Source of the DNA: an uncultured Fidelibacterota bacterium
GTDB taxonomy: Bacteria; Fidelibacterota; Marinisomatia; Marinisomatales; Marinisomataceae
DNA length: 36,668 bases
Direction of reading: 5' to 3'
Assembly: GCA_902624575.1 (NCBI GenBank)
Contig: CACNXV010000006.1
Coordinates: forward strand, 1-36,668
Part shown: positions 8,196 to 18,225 of the stretch, piece by piece
How positions within the stretch are numbered: the stretch's first letter is position 1
Layout of the letters: each line of letters begins with the position of its first letter
Translations under genes and position numbers: made by a program
Notes under the pieces: generated by a model
The model's database searches: none
Told to the model about the DNA's origin: nothing
What the model saw: only the letters and a program-made list of their open reading frames with translations

Positions 8196-8557
8196 TAAGA
8201 ATGCCAATAGGCTAAACCTATAAATACAAATTGTATAGGAAGTCTTCCCCAAGCAAGTTCTTTACTTATCTCAAGAACTGCTCCGTCAGTGACGGCTAAG
8301 TAAAGATTTGCTGGGAAAACTAAAATCAAAAGATAAATTAATCCCCAAGCAGCATAAAATCTTGTTTTAGGTAATACTAGAAAAAATCCAAATAAAACTT
8401 CGAAAAAACCACTTACATATACTGCAGCATAGTGCATAGGATAATCAGGAGGCATTATAGGTAAAAACCAATCTGGATCTACAAAATGCTTTGCTCCAAC
8501 GTTTATATAAAAAACTGCCATAATGCAAATTGTTAACATTTTAAAATGTTTCATCAT
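8189..8557 (-). CDS. DoxX-like small membrane protein
   Basis: 122 aa, four hydrophobic segments, VDPDWFLPIMPP...GFFEVLFGFFLVLPKTR. Confidence 0.65.
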   Translation of the reverse strand: MMKHFKMLTICIMAVFYINVGAKHFVDPDWFLPIMPPDYPMHYAAVYVSGFFEVLFGFFLVLPKTRFYAAWGLIYLLILVFPANLYLAVTDGAVLEISKELAWGRLPIQFVFIGLAYWHSYQ

Positions 8558-10281
8558 ACTGATATTGAACCTTTCCTAAAATCTGTTTTTGATAAATGTA
8601 CATTTATTAAAACTGGAAGACCGTTAGCTGCATCTTTTTTTGCTGCTTTAATAATTGTTTCAATGTCATTTTGGTTGTCAATAAAATAACCTACACCACC
8701 ATATCCTTCAACGACTTTCTCGTATGAAGTAAATTCTAATTTTGTACCAATATTGCTACCTAACATCGATTTTTGTTCTCTTGCTATTTGTTGCCATGAT
8801 GCATCGTTCCCTACAATTGCAATTACTGGCAGACTGTGTCTGCACATTGTATCAAACTCTGCTAGACTATATGCGCTAGCGCCATCTCCATATAAAATCC
8901 AAACTTCTTTGTGCGGAAATGAAGACTTAGCTCCAATGGCAAATCCACCACCAACACCTAAAGTTCCAAATGGTCCTGGATCTAACCATTCTAATGGATG
9001 ATTTGGATTTATTACATAAGAAGCAGTTCCGACAAAATCTCCTCCATCAGCTACAATAATACTTTCGTTACTCTTAAGCTCATTAATTTTTTTACATAAG
9101 TAAATCGGGTTTACTTTATCATAAATTGCAGAAGAATCATTTAAAATTTCATTTTCTCTTTTTTTATTTAAATCTTTTAATTCATTTTTCCATTCATTGC
9201 AATTTGGTGCATTTATAATTTTACCAATTTCATGCATAATAACCGCAGGATCCCCTAGAATTGATAAATCTGGTTTTTTATTTAAAATCAAATCATTTTT
9301 ACTCTTGTTGATTGCAACATATTCTGCCTCACGATTAAAAGAAAAACCATAATTTAATCTAAAATCTAAAGGAACTCCTAAAGCAACAATAACGTCTGCA
9401 TTTTTAAGTGCATGCCTTCTGTTATGCCTATAAAAAAAATCATGTTTGTTGTTAAAACATCCTCTGGCCATCCCTGAAGTAAAAGTTGGTACTTGAAGTT
9501 TTTTTAAGCTTTTACGAAACATTGATAAATAACCTTTATTTTGAGTTACCTGATTTCCACAAATGAAAACAGGTTTTTTCGCTTTAACAATTTTTAAAGC
9601 AGCTTGATCTATTTTTTTTTGATTTAAACTGAAATTTTTATTTTCCAATATTGCTATAGAAGAACTTTTTTTTGAAAATAAATCATTTAAATATTTATTT
9701 ACATACCAATACTTAATTTTATTAAAAAAACCATTTTTTGATAATTTATTTGAGAATTCTTTTCTTATATCCTCTTCCGGATATAATAAATCTATTGGCA
9801 GTTCTATAAAAATAGGCCCTGGAACGCCCGATTTTGCCTCATTAAGCGCATTTTGAACTACAGGAACAATATCACGCACCCTTTTTACAGAAACAGCTTT
9901 TTTAACGTATTTTTTAAATAATGAAAGTTGGTCGATATCTTGTAGAGAGCCTTTTCCTTTTAACAAAGTTGCTGCTGCACCTCCAAAAAGAACTAGTGGT
10001 GATTGTGCCATTTGTGCATTTTTGACTGCCGTAACAGTATTTGTAACTCCGGGGCCAGCAGTAACTACTGCAACGCCAACAGAATCTGTAATTCTAGAAA
10101 CAGCATCTGCTGCAAATACTGTTGTTGCTTCATCTCTAACTTGAATAATCTCAATATCAAGTTTTTCACAACCAACTAAAATTGGAGATATGTGTCCTCC
10201 GCAGAGCGTAAAGATTTTATTTACACCATTTTTATTTAAACAAGAGGCAATGGCAAATCCAGCGTGATTTTGTTCAGACAT
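8554..10281 (-). CDS. thiamine diphosphate-dependent enzyme (acetolactate synthase / 2-hydroxyacyl-CoA lyase-like)
   Basis: [13 protein letters not shown] catalytic Glu region, [22 protein letters not shown] ThDP motif. Confidence 0.88.
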   Translation of the reverse strand: MSEQNHAGFAIASCLNKNGVNKIFTLCGGHISPILVGCEKLDIEIIQVRDEATTVFAADAVSRITDSVGVAVVTAGPGVTNTVTAVKNAQMAQSPLVLFGGAAATLLKGKGSLQDIDQLSLFKKYVKKAVSVKRVRDIVPVVQNALNEAKSGVPGPIFIELPIDLLYPEEDIRKEFSNKLSKNGFFNKIKYWYVNKYLNDLFSKKSSSIAILENKNFSLNQKKIDQAALKIVKAKKPVFICGNQVTQNKGYLSMFRKSLKKLQVPTFTSGMARGCFNNKHDFFYRHNRRHALKNADVIVALGVPLDFRLNYGFSFNREAEYVAINKSKNDLILNKKPDLSILGDPAVIMHEIGKIINAPNCNEWKNELKDLNKKRENEILNDSSAIYDKVNPIYLCKKINELKSNESIIVADGGDFVGTASYVINPNHPLEWLDPGPFGTLGVGGGFAIGAKSSFPHKEVWILYGDGASAYSLAEFDTMCRHSLPVIAIVGNDASWQQIAREQKSMLGSNIGTKLEFTSYEKVVEGYGGVGYFIDNQNDIETIIKAAKKDAANGLPVLINVHLSKTDFRKGSISV

Positions 10282-10283
10282 CT

Positions 10284-11957
10284 CTAGCTATTATTTGAAG
10301 CTATATCACTACTAACATCATTTGTTAGAATAGATGAATACGTTCCTTGATTTTCCAAAATATCTATGGCTTTTAGTACAACCTTATCGTCCTTCAAATA
10401 AACTTTATATCTTCCATTATAACCATCAAAGAAAAAAGCAAATTCTCCAACAATCATTCGTTGAATTAATTTTTTTTCGCTTTCAAACATTGTTGACTGA
10501 GTTTTCTCAATTTGTTTTTCAATTACACTGAAAGCATTATTAATAAATAAATTCTTTTCTTTATCTTTCGATAATTTTTCTTTGGCTTTTTCGAGATCAT
10601 CCTGACCATCTATGTAACCAAAAATTTTATTTTCAACAATATAGTTTTCAAAATTTATCATTAACTCGTCATCTTTTTGTACATCATCTATAGATGAATA
10701 TTTTGCACTATTTTGTTGCACAAATTTAAAATATGCGCCATTTCTTAATATTGCAGATGCTAATGGATATGTACCTTCATCGCTTACTTCAACATCTGGA
10801 TAAATTCCTCCACCTCCAATAACTTCTCTCCCTGCCTTTGTTTGAAATAAAGAGTCGGAAACTACAAGTGAATTAGCTACCAAATCATCATCGATAAAAT
10901 CTCTCTTTTGAATTGATCTGCCACTAGGAATAAAATATTTTGAATTGGTTATTTTTAATGCCGTATCCTGACTAATACCAATAACAGTCTGCACTAAACC
11001 TTTTCCAAATGATTCGCTTCCAATTATTACTGCTCTATCATGGTCTTGAAGGACACCAGCAACAATTTCACTAGCTGAAGCACTTCCTCCATTAATCAAA
11101 ACAGCTAATTTTAAATTTTCTGGAACAAGAGCTGTTGTCTTTGACTTATAATTTTTAACGCTTCTACCTTGCCTTCCTTTTGTTGATACTAAATCAAGAT
11201 TTTGCGGTAAAACTAAATCTAACATATCTAAAGAAGCAGATAAAAGACCTCCTGGGTTATCTCTTAAATCGATAATAATACTCTCTGAACCAAGTGAAAT
11301 TAAATCTATAATAGCATTTTTTGTCTCGTCTGCAGTATTTAATGAAAAATTAGTTATTCTTAAATAACCAACATTATCGTTTACCATTCCAAAATAAGGA
11401 ATATCTTTAATAGTAATAATATCTCTTATAATTGTATAATCTTGGATTTCACCAGATACAGGTTTTTTAATGGTTAAAATTACAGGTGTACCTTTATCTC
11501 CCCTAATCTTGCTTGTCGCATCTTTAAGCTCAAGACCTTTGGTTGCTTCACCATCAATTTTCATAATTGCATCACCAGTATAGATTCCAGATCTGGAAGC
11601 TGGAGAACCTTCAATTGGGCCAACAACTGTAAGTTGATCCTCGTACATATAAATTTCAAGCCCAACACCGCTAAATTCACCTTCCGTTTTAACAGACAAG
11701 TCTTCTAAATCTTTTTCTTCATAATATTCTGTATAAGGATCAAAATTTGATAGCATTGAATCAATAACTCTTGTAGTCAATTCTTTAATATCCAATTCAT
11801 GTATATATTCAGTTAATAAGTATTTATATACAGTCATAATTTGTTGCTGAGATCTAGCTATTTCTCTGTAAATATCTAGTTGCTGGCTTTGCAAAAAGGA
11901 AAAAGATAAGACTCCCAAAAAAAATATGGAAAAAATTAATTTTTTAAATCTATTCAT
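10284..11957 (-). CDS. S41-family C-terminal processing peptidase with PDZ domain
   Basis: FDPYTEYYEEKDLEDL, PDZ GVGLEIYMYEDQLTVVGPIEGSPASRSGI, catalytic region NGGSASASEIVAGVLQDHDRAVIIGSESFGKGLVQ. Confidence 0.92.
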   Translation of the reverse strand: MNRFKKLIFSIFFLGVLSFSFLQSQQLDIYREIARSQQQIMTVYKYLLTEYIHELDIKELTTRVIDSMLSNFDPYTEYYEEKDLEDLSVKTEGEFSGVGLEIYMYEDQLTVVGPIEGSPASRSGIYTGDAIMKIDGEATKGLELKDATSKIRGDKGTPVILTIKKPVSGEIQDYTIIRDIITIKDIPYFGMVNDNVGYLRITNFSLNTADETKNAIIDLISLGSESIIIDLRDNPGGLLSASLDMLDLVLPQNLDLVSTKGRQGRSVKNYKSKTTALVPENLKLAVLINGGSASASEIVAGVLQDHDRAVIIGSESFGKGLVQTVIGISQDTALKITNSKYFIPSGRSIQKRDFIDDDLVANSLVVSDSLFQTKAGREVIGGGGIYPDVEVSDEGTYPLASAILRNGAYFKFVQQNSAKYSSIDDVQKDDELMINFENYIVENKIFGYIDGQDDLEKAKEKLSKDKEKNLFINNAFSVIEKQIEKTQSTMFESEKKLIQRMIVGEFAFFFDGYNGRYKVYLKDDKVVLKAIDILENQGTYSSILTNDVSSDIASNNS

Positions 11958-12595
11958 AAATTGAATTTTGAATTAATATGATTCCAGATTTCAATTTTTA
12001 TTTCTTCAATAGTTTGCTCACCGTTGATAACAATAACACGATCTGGCTCACTTTTGCTGAGCATTAAATATTGATCTCTTACTCTTTGTTGAAAGTCATC
12101 GCCTTCACTTTCTATTCTATCTCTTGCTACTGACATTCTCATATTCGCAACTTCAACAGGTATATCGATGAAGAAAGTTAAATCTGGTTTTAAAGTATAA
12201 GTTCCAAAATGGTTAATATCACTCAATGACTTAACGCTTAAACCTCTTCCTCCACCTTGATAAGCAACTGTTGAGTCAGCATATCTATCTGCCACAACCC
12301 ATTTACCATCAATAATTTGAGGAAGAATAACTTTGTCTGTAAGTTGCGCTCTGCTAGCTATCATTAATAAAGCTTCTGCTCTGTCTGACATTGATTCCTC
12401 AGCATGTAAAAGTAATTTTCTTATCGATTCTGAAATTGGATCTCCACCAGGTTCTCTAACAAGCTTTGCCGATAAACCTGCTTCAACTAATCCGTCAATG
12501 ATATATTCTGCTTGGGTTGTTTTACCGCAACCATCAATACCTTCCACAGTTATAAATTTTCCGCTAGAAATTGATTCTGTCATCATTTTTTCCAA
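11954..12595 (-). CDS. tmk: thymidylate kinase
   Basis: FITVEGIDGCGKTTQ P-loop, VREPGGDPISE, DRYADSTVAYQGGGRGL. True start probably 12586 (MTESISS...) or nearby. Confidence 0.93.
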   Translation of the reverse strand: MEKMMTESISSGKFITVEGIDGCGKTTQAEYIIDGLVEAGLSAKLVREPGGDPISESIRKLLLHAEESMSDRAEALLMIASRAQLTDKVILPQIIDGKWVVADRYADSTVAYQGGGRGLSVKSLSDINHFGTYTLKPDLTFFIDIPVEVANMRMSVARDRIESEGDDFQQRVRDQYLMLSKSEPDRVIVINGEQTIEEIKIEIWNHINSKFNL

Positions 12596-13256
12596 TCATA
12601 ATTACTATTTCGCCTTTAACTGACTTTTTTGAAAATTCTTGTATAACATCCTTTAAATTACCTCTAATAATTTCTTCATACAACTTTGTTAATTCTCTTC
12701 CAATTGCTACCTGTCTATTTCCTAATATTTCAAACAATTGATTTAAAGTTTTTAGAAGTCGATGAGGGCTTTCGAAAAGAATAATAGTATTATTAATTTC
12801 ACTTAATTGTTCAATTTTTTTAATTCTTCCTTTTTTTTGAGGAAGAAAACCCACAAAAGTAAATGAATCTGAAGGTAAACCTGCAACACTTAGTGCTGCA
12901 GTTACAGCAGATGGACCGGGTATTGGAACTATATCTACACCTTTTTTAACACACTCTCTTATCAATCTATATCCTGGATCACTTACAGTTGGGGTACCTG
13001 CATCTGATATCAAAGCAACATCATTTCCACTTTCAAGTAAATTTGTCAATTTTTCAACTTCAGAATCTTTACTGTGGTCGTGGTAACTGTAAATTTTCTT
13101 ATCAATATTATAATGATTTAAAAGCTTTTTAGATACCCTAGTATCTTCTGCAAAAATAAAATCAACACTATTTAAGGTATCAACAGCTCTGTAAGTTATA
13201 TCAGCAAGGTTTCCAATGGGTGTTCCCACAACGAAAAGCTTTCCAAAAGATGACAT
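12564..13256 (-). CDS. rsmI: 16S rRNA (cytidine1402-2'-O)-methyltransferase
   Basis: LFVVGTPIGNLADIT, EDTRVSKKLL, LISDAGTPTVSDPGYRLI, PGPSAVTAALS. Confidence 0.93.
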   Translation of the reverse strand: MSSFGKLFVVGTPIGNLADITYRAVDTLNSVDFIFAEDTRVSKKLLNHYNIDKKIYSYHDHSKDSEVEKLTNLLESGNDVALISDAGTPTVSDPGYRLIRECVKKGVDIVPIPGPSAVTAALSVAGLPSDSFTFVGFLPQKKGRIKKIEQLSEINNTIILFESPHRLLKTLNQLFEILGNRQVAIGRELTKLYEEIIRGNLKDVIQEFSKKSVKGEIVIMIGKNDDRINF

Positions 13257-13257
13257 T

Positions 13258-14562
13258 TTAAAGTTTTTTAAAGGCTCTTCTAAAACAATTCATACCAAAG
13301 TCAATGTCGTCTTCGGTTACATTAAGATGAGGTCTAAATCTTATAGAATAATTACCAGAACCTAGTAATATAGAACCTTCGTCCATTAAGTGATTTGCTA
13401 AATGATCTCTCTTTTCACTAGACGGCAAGTCAAAGGCACAGTACAATCCTTGACCTCTAGCATTTGAAACTAAATTTGGGAATTCATGTTGAAGATCTTG
13501 TAAGCTTTTAAGTAAATATTTTCCGGTTTGGGCTGCTTTGTCAACAAGGTTTTCTTTCTCAATAAGTTCAAGATAGATTGTCAATCTAACCATATCAACT
13601 AGACTACCTCCCCAAGTAGAGTTTATTCTTGATGATTCTCTAAAAACATTACCTTCTACCTCATCAAACCTTTTACTAGCTGCAACTCCGCACACTTGTG
13701 TTTTTTTACCGAAAGATATAATATCTGGATTAGCTCCTTCAAAATTTTGATGAGCCCACATCTTACCGGTAACTCCCACTCCAGTTTGTACTTCATCATA
13801 TATTAAAATAATATCATTTTCATCAGCAATATGTCTGAGTGATTGCATGAATTCATTCCTAAAGTGATTATCTCCACCTTCGCCTTGAATTGGTTCAATA
13901 ATTATTGAAGCGATATTATCAGGATGAGATTTTATTGCATCTTTTATCTCTTTAACAGCCTTTTCTTCAAGCTTAATTATATCATCGAGATTGTCTTCAA
14001 GTGGAAATGTAATTTTAGGATTTGTAACCCTAGGCCAATCAAATTTTGGGAAGTACATTGTTTTTCTTTTGTCTGGCGAATCTGTTAAAGACATTGTATA
14101 ACCTGTTCTTCCATGAAAACATTGTTTAAAATGAATAACTTTATCACCCTTTGCAGAGCTACCTTTTTCTAGATTCTTTCTTCTTTTCCAGTCAAATGCA
14201 GCTTTCAAGGCATTTTCTACAGCTAAACCACCACCTTCAATAAAAAAGGACATAGGAAGATATTCTGGTTGAGCAACTCTGTTAAAAGTTTGAACAAATT
14301 CTGCCATTTCCTGTGAGTATACATCCGAATTCGTAGGTTTGTTTATTGCTGCAACTTTTAACCTATCAGCTTGTTCTACAACATAAGGGTGATTATAGCC
14401 AACTGACAATGAAGCAAACATAGAAAATAAGTCTAAATACTCTTTACCTGATACTTTATCAACAAGCCAAGAACCATGGGATTTTTCCAAGTCAATGATT
14501 GGAGACATTCCATCAGCGAGCATACTTTTAGCTATTACATTTCTTATTTCAGACTTTTTCAT
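13258..14562 (-). CDS. lat: L-lysine 6-transaminase-like class III PLP aminotransferase
   Basis: FFIEGGGLAVENALKAAFDWKRRKN, FHGRTGYTMSLTDSPDKRKTMYFPKF, DEVQTGVGVTGKMWAHQ, FGKKTQVCG. Confidence 0.82.
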   Translation of the reverse strand: MKKSEIRNVIAKSMLADGMSPIIDLEKSHGSWLVDKVSGKEYLDLFSMFASLSVGYNHPYVVEQADRLKVAAINKPTNSDVYSQEMAEFVQTFNRVAQPEYLPMSFFIEGGGLAVENALKAAFDWKRRKNLEKGSSAKGDKVIHFKQCFHGRTGYTMSLTDSPDKRKTMYFPKFDWPRVTNPKITFPLEDNLDDIIKLEEKAVKEIKDAIKSHPDNIASIIIEPIQGEGGDNHFRNEFMQSLRHIADENDIILIYDEVQTGVGVTGKMWAHQNFEGANPDIISFGKKTQVCGVAASKRFDEVEGNVFRESSRINSTWGGSLVDMVRLTIYLELIEKENLVDKAAQTGKYLLKSLQDLQHEFPNLVSNARGQGLYCAFDLPSSEKRDHLANHLMDEGSILLGSGNYSIRFRPHLNVTEDDIDFGMNCFRRAFKKL

Positions 14563-14566
14563 TTAT

Positions 14567-15340
14567 TTAGTTTTCCTTTTTTTCAGGATTTTGAAATGAC
14601 CAAAAACCAAGGATGATAACAATGAATGCCATCATAAAAAATGTACCATAATTATATTCTGGTGATGAGAACAAAATTAAGTCATTAAAACGACCAATTA
14701 AAAGAGAAATTCTTCCCATAACAGCAAAGCCAAATGATGCACCAAAACTTATCATTAAGAAGTAAATACCAACTCTTGTAAACTTACCATATGAACCAGA
14801 TTGTTCTCTTGAAAAATAGAAATACATTAAAGCACTCAAAGTACCTATTAAAATAACTAAATTATTAAAAACACTATCTCCAGACATGTTAAAAATTGGT
14901 AAAGTTCCACTAAAGAGATCTACAGCACTAGCACTAATTTGACTAAGTACATTTGAATTAAGATAACCATATGCTTTCAAACCTGCAGCAATACCTACAG
15001 TGTAAGCAATTCCCCATCTTGCCATCCAATTAAACTGTTTAAAAATACTCAATAACATCATGATTCCAAGAACCAGAGGAAATATGTAAAGAATGTTAAA
15101 ATCGTGATTAAAGTCCACTTCGGCAATGAAAGACAATGGACCATCTTTTGGAAATAATCTACCAAATAAGTTTGGATAAATTTGCGTCCAATAAAAAGTT
15201 GCTGCCCAATAAGCCGCAGAAACACCTACAAAGATATGCTCTGCAATTTTGTAAAAAGGATTATCTCTGTACAAATATGAAAGAATTCCTAAGGTAAGGA
15301 AAGCGGCAATCCACGCACCAAAAATTGTAGAAAAAGCCAT
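14567..15340 (-). CDS. polytopic membrane protein of unknown function (module component)
   Basis: 257 aa with multiple hydrophobic segments (VGVSAAYWAATFYW...); 1 nt from the next module gene. Confidence 0.8.
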   Translation of the reverse strand: MAFSTIFGAWIAAFLTLGILSYLYRDNPFYKIAEHIFVGVSAAYWAATFYWTQIYPNLFGRLFPKDGPLSFIAEVDFNHDFNILYIFPLVLGIMMLLSIFKQFNWMARWGIAYTVGIAAGLKAYGYLNSNVLSQISASAVDLFSGTLPIFNMSGDSVFNNLVILIGTLSALMYFYFSREQSGSYGKFTRVGIYFLMISFGASFGFAVMGRISLLIGRFNDLILFSSPEYNYGTFFMMAFIVIILGFWSFQNPEKKEN

Positions 15341-15341
15341 A

Positions 15342-16184
15342 TTAATACTTCCTCTCTCTTCTTTCAGTTATGAAATAAGCTAGGTTACCTAAAACAATAA
15401 ATAATACTATTACCAGGTGTGCAAATGACTGTGCAGCCATTCCTTGAATAGCAATACCTGGTCTTGAAATCATTGACTCGTACTCTGCTGCACCTGGCAT
15501 TCCTGCTAAAACACCTTTTATTTGTCCACTTTGAACATAAGGCATCACTTCATTAACTTGAATTGAAGTTGTGCCTGATGAAAGAGGTACACCAGTTGGA
15601 TCTCCACCGTATTGAACCCATTCAAAAGTTCCTGGATATCCAGCAGAGCCAGTAAAAATAAATTGAAAATCTTTTAAATTATTAATTCCTTCCATCATTG
15701 GAATATCTTCTAGCATTGTTCCTTTAGAGTCAACTGTGTAAACTTTTCTAAGATCACTTGCTAATCCTTTTACAATAGCCTCATTACCTGGCCTGAAACC
15801 AAGTAGTACATAATCTTCATATTCTGTTAGTTCAAACTCTTGATTTATCTCTTCCAAAGCATCAAGAGCCATATATAGCCCATCAGGCCACAAGCAAGTT
15901 ATATAAATTTGATGATCGTCTCTTAGCAACTGTCTCATTACCCCTAAAGTCATTGGATGAATTTCAGGTTTCGTACTTGGACCATAATCAAATGACATTA
16001 AGACTTTTGAATTTGAGGGAATTGCTTCAATAGCATCATATACTTTCCTTGTTGTAGGAGTCTCTTTTATAGGTAAATCTACAGGTCTCAATAGAGGAAT
16101 TAAAACAGCTAATCCAATTAATAAAAAGATAAATCTTCTATCAACAGAACCTAATTTTAGTATCATATCTTCAAATAATCTCAT
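15342..16184 (-). CDS. membrane-anchored protein of unknown function: TM helices at both ends flanking a soluble domain (module component)
   Basis: N-terminal FIFLLIGLAVLIPLL and C-terminal FAHLVIVLFIVLGNLAYF helices; about 210-aa domain between. Confidence 0.8.
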   Translation of the reverse strand: MRLFEDMILKLGSVDRRFIFLLIGLAVLIPLLRPVDLPIKETPTTRKVYDAIEAIPSNSKVLMSFDYGPSTKPEIHPMTLGVMRQLLRDDHQIYITCLWPDGLYMALDALEEINQEFELTEYEDYVLLGFRPGNEAIVKGLASDLRKVYTVDSKGTMLEDIPMMEGINNLKDFQFIFTGSAGYPGTFEWVQYGGDPTGVPLSSGTTSIQVNEVMPYVQSGQIKGVLAGMPGAAEYESMISRPGIAIQGMAAQSFAHLVIVLFIVLGNLAYFITERRERKY

Positions 16185-17083
16185 TGGTCACCTATGTAAG
16201 ATTTTTCAAGTCCAAAAATGTAACGTAAACTAGTTACAATAATTCCTAAACCAATTCCAATCATTATAGCTCTCGCCCCAGCAAGATTTGGAACAGTATA
16301 AATCCATTCTTGTAAAGATGGTAGGTAGAAAATAGCAGGTTCTGTTGGATTCCAACCCATACTTGTTCCCATAACAGTTACAAGGGCTAACCCAGCAACA
16401 AAAACACCAAAAACAATTTTTCTACTTTTAAGATAAGTATTTGCAAAAATCGTGGCAACAAAGACTAATAAATACATTATCATCCATGGAGTTATTAATC
16501 CACCAATTGGCACTCTTCCTAACATGATAATAATTCCTGCTAGAAGTAGTAAAGTTGCTTCAAAATTTCTAGCTCTAAATGCTCTGTAAGAGGCTGAAGC
16601 TACATAAAATGCTAACAACGCAAACATTGTAGCTGATAAAGGTGTAAAAATATTATCAAACATCCATTTAAATAATCCGCCTTCAGTTGAAATGTGTGCT
16701 CCCCACTCAACAGCTCTAACAGAATCAGAAGAGCCTGAAGCAAGCAGTGCATTTTCAGCAGCTCTTTGAGTAAAGAAAACTTCTTCACCAACAAAGAATG
16801 CACCTTTCATAAAAAATCCAATTATAAAAGCAAAGAAGAAAGAAGCTATTGCAATTACACTATACTGCCAACCTGATTGTCTTTTAACAACTTTAAGAAA
16901 TTGAAGTTTTAGGAGGTTTAACGCTCCAAGAAAAATTGCAAAACTTGCAATAATATCATACCATTGAGTGGCATCATCATTAACAAACGCTTCAATAGAT
17001 TCATTTTCAATAAACCAACCAAACAGGGTTAAAGAACCAAAGAAAGCTACAATCCCAATCGGTATATATCTTCTTAAAATCAT
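16181..17083 (-). CDS. polytopic membrane protein of unknown function (module component)
   Basis: 300 aa, many TM-like segments; 4-nt overlap with downstream gene. Confidence 0.8.
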   Translation of the reverse strand: MILRRYIPIGIVAFFGSLTLFGWFIENESIEAFVNDDATQWYDIIASFAIFLGALNLLKLQFLKVVKRQSGWQYSVIAIASFFFAFIIGFFMKGAFFVGEEVFFTQRAAENALLASGSSDSVRAVEWGAHISTEGGLFKWMFDNIFTPLSATMFALLAFYVASASYRAFRARNFEATLLLLAGIIIMLGRVPIGGLITPWMIMYLLVFVATIFANTYLKSRKIVFGVFVAGLALVTVMGTSMGWNPTEPAIFYLPSLQEWIYTVPNLAGARAIMIGIGLGIIVTSLRYIFGLEKSYIGDQ

Positions 17084-17084
17084 A

Positions 17085-17963
17085 CTAGAGGCCTAAAAAG
17101 TTTAAAAGATTAAAATTAGTTAGTCCTAAATCATAAAGTGCTCTAGAAACTAAAGCAGCTCCTATAAAGCTGATCAATATTAGTTTAACCATATCTTGTG
17201 TTTTCACACCAGCAATTAGTTCTGGTTTTCTTGATAAATATGCACTAGCAGCAAAATACTCTTCTCCCATTAGAGTGTAGTCACATGCTGTAACAAAAAA
17301 TGGTATTTGAGCTTGTGATGCTGTACCAGCTATCTGAATTGCTCCTATACTATTTCCAGTTTCAGCAAATAATAATGACTCAGCATAGAATTTACCCATA
17401 TACATACAAGCGGCAGGTTTGTCTCTTTGCATTATTCCATTTACACCTGCAGCGTAAGCAAATTGATCATCTGTAACATAATGCACCATATCCTCTTTAA
17501 ACATTTCAGGTCTACCTTGTGTAAGATATGCTTCTTTACATGATTCACGAGCAGCTTGCATAACAATTGATCTTGCAACCGGGACATCTAAATTTGTCTC
17601 ATATTGCGCAGTCATTTGTGCAACGTGACCTAAAATAATTACACCTGCTACAGTCTCTACCTCATTCATATCCATAATTCCAGGTACGTATAATATAGGT
17701 CTACCCATTTCCGTTGATCTTCCAACAGCTTCTTCAACTGCTTTAAGTCCCGGAATTGTTCTAAGAAAAATTGAGTCTGAAGAAATTCTTGCCTGATTTA
17801 CTTCATTAAACATTACCATTATAATAGTTAGTAGTAAGATAAACATTACAGATCTTTCAGACTTGAAAAAATGAATTGAATCAGGAAGTGATGAAAGTAA
17901 AAAAGTGAACAAAGAAATTCCTACAAAGCCTAAAATATATGTTTTTAATTGCTGATTATTCAT
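17085..17963 (-). CDS. membrane protein resembling DUF6754 type (module component)
   Basis: Central soluble domain GRPILYVPGIMDMNEVETVAGV...FVTACDYTLMGEEYFAASAYLS between terminal TM segments; family name recalled, not searched. Confidence 0.65.
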   Translation of the reverse strand: MNNQQLKTYILGFVGISLFTFLLSSLPDSIHFFKSERSVMFILLLTIIMVMFNEVNQARISSDSIFLRTIPGLKAVEEAVGRSTEMGRPILYVPGIMDMNEVETVAGVIILGHVAQMTAQYETNLDVPVARSIVMQAARESCKEAYLTQGRPEMFKEDMVHYVTDDQFAYAAGVNGIMQRDKPAACMYMGKFYAESLLFAETGNSIGAIQIAGTASQAQIPFFVTACDYTLMGEEYFAASAYLSRKPELIAGVKTQDMVKLILISFIGAALVSRALYDLGLTNFNLLNFLGL

Positions 17964-18225
17964 TTTTACCTAATTTTTCTAACTCGCAGATTAAAAATTC
18001 AACACTTGATTGTTCTTCAAATAATTCTGCAGCTCTATAATAACCATCTGTTTTGACAAATGCACTAATAATCGGCCCGAAAAATACCATTGTTTGACTT
18101 CCAATAAAATTTAAAGGCTTTGCCATCTCTAAAAAAAAGATTGAGGGTGTAATCATTTGGTACTCAAAAATTTTTTTTGCCAACCTTGATAAAAAGTTTT
18201 TATCGTCTTGAGTTAAAGCACTCAT
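17956..18225 (-). CDS. small 89-aa protein with hydrophobic centre (module component)
   Basis: TPSIFFLEMAKPLNFIGSQTMVFFGPIISAF; overlaps both neighbours (4 nt and 8 nt). Confidence 0.7.
   Translation of the reverse strand: MSALTQDDKNFLSRLAKKIFEYQMITPSIFFLEMAKPLNFIGSQTMVFFGPIISAFVKTDGYYRAAELFEEQSSVEFLICELEKLGKNE

Noticed and set aside
8753-9001. 82-aa plus-strand ORF
   Set aside because: Antisense to the ThDP enzyme.
12564-12595. 32-nt overlap of rsmI and tmk as unusual
   Set aside because: Likely reflects an over-extended tmk start in the ORF track; a downstream ATG (about 12586 or 12583) shortens the overlap to ordinary coupling.
16612-16803. 63-aa minus-strand ORF inside the 300-aa membrane protein
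   Set aside because: Alternate-frame artefact within a tight operon gene.
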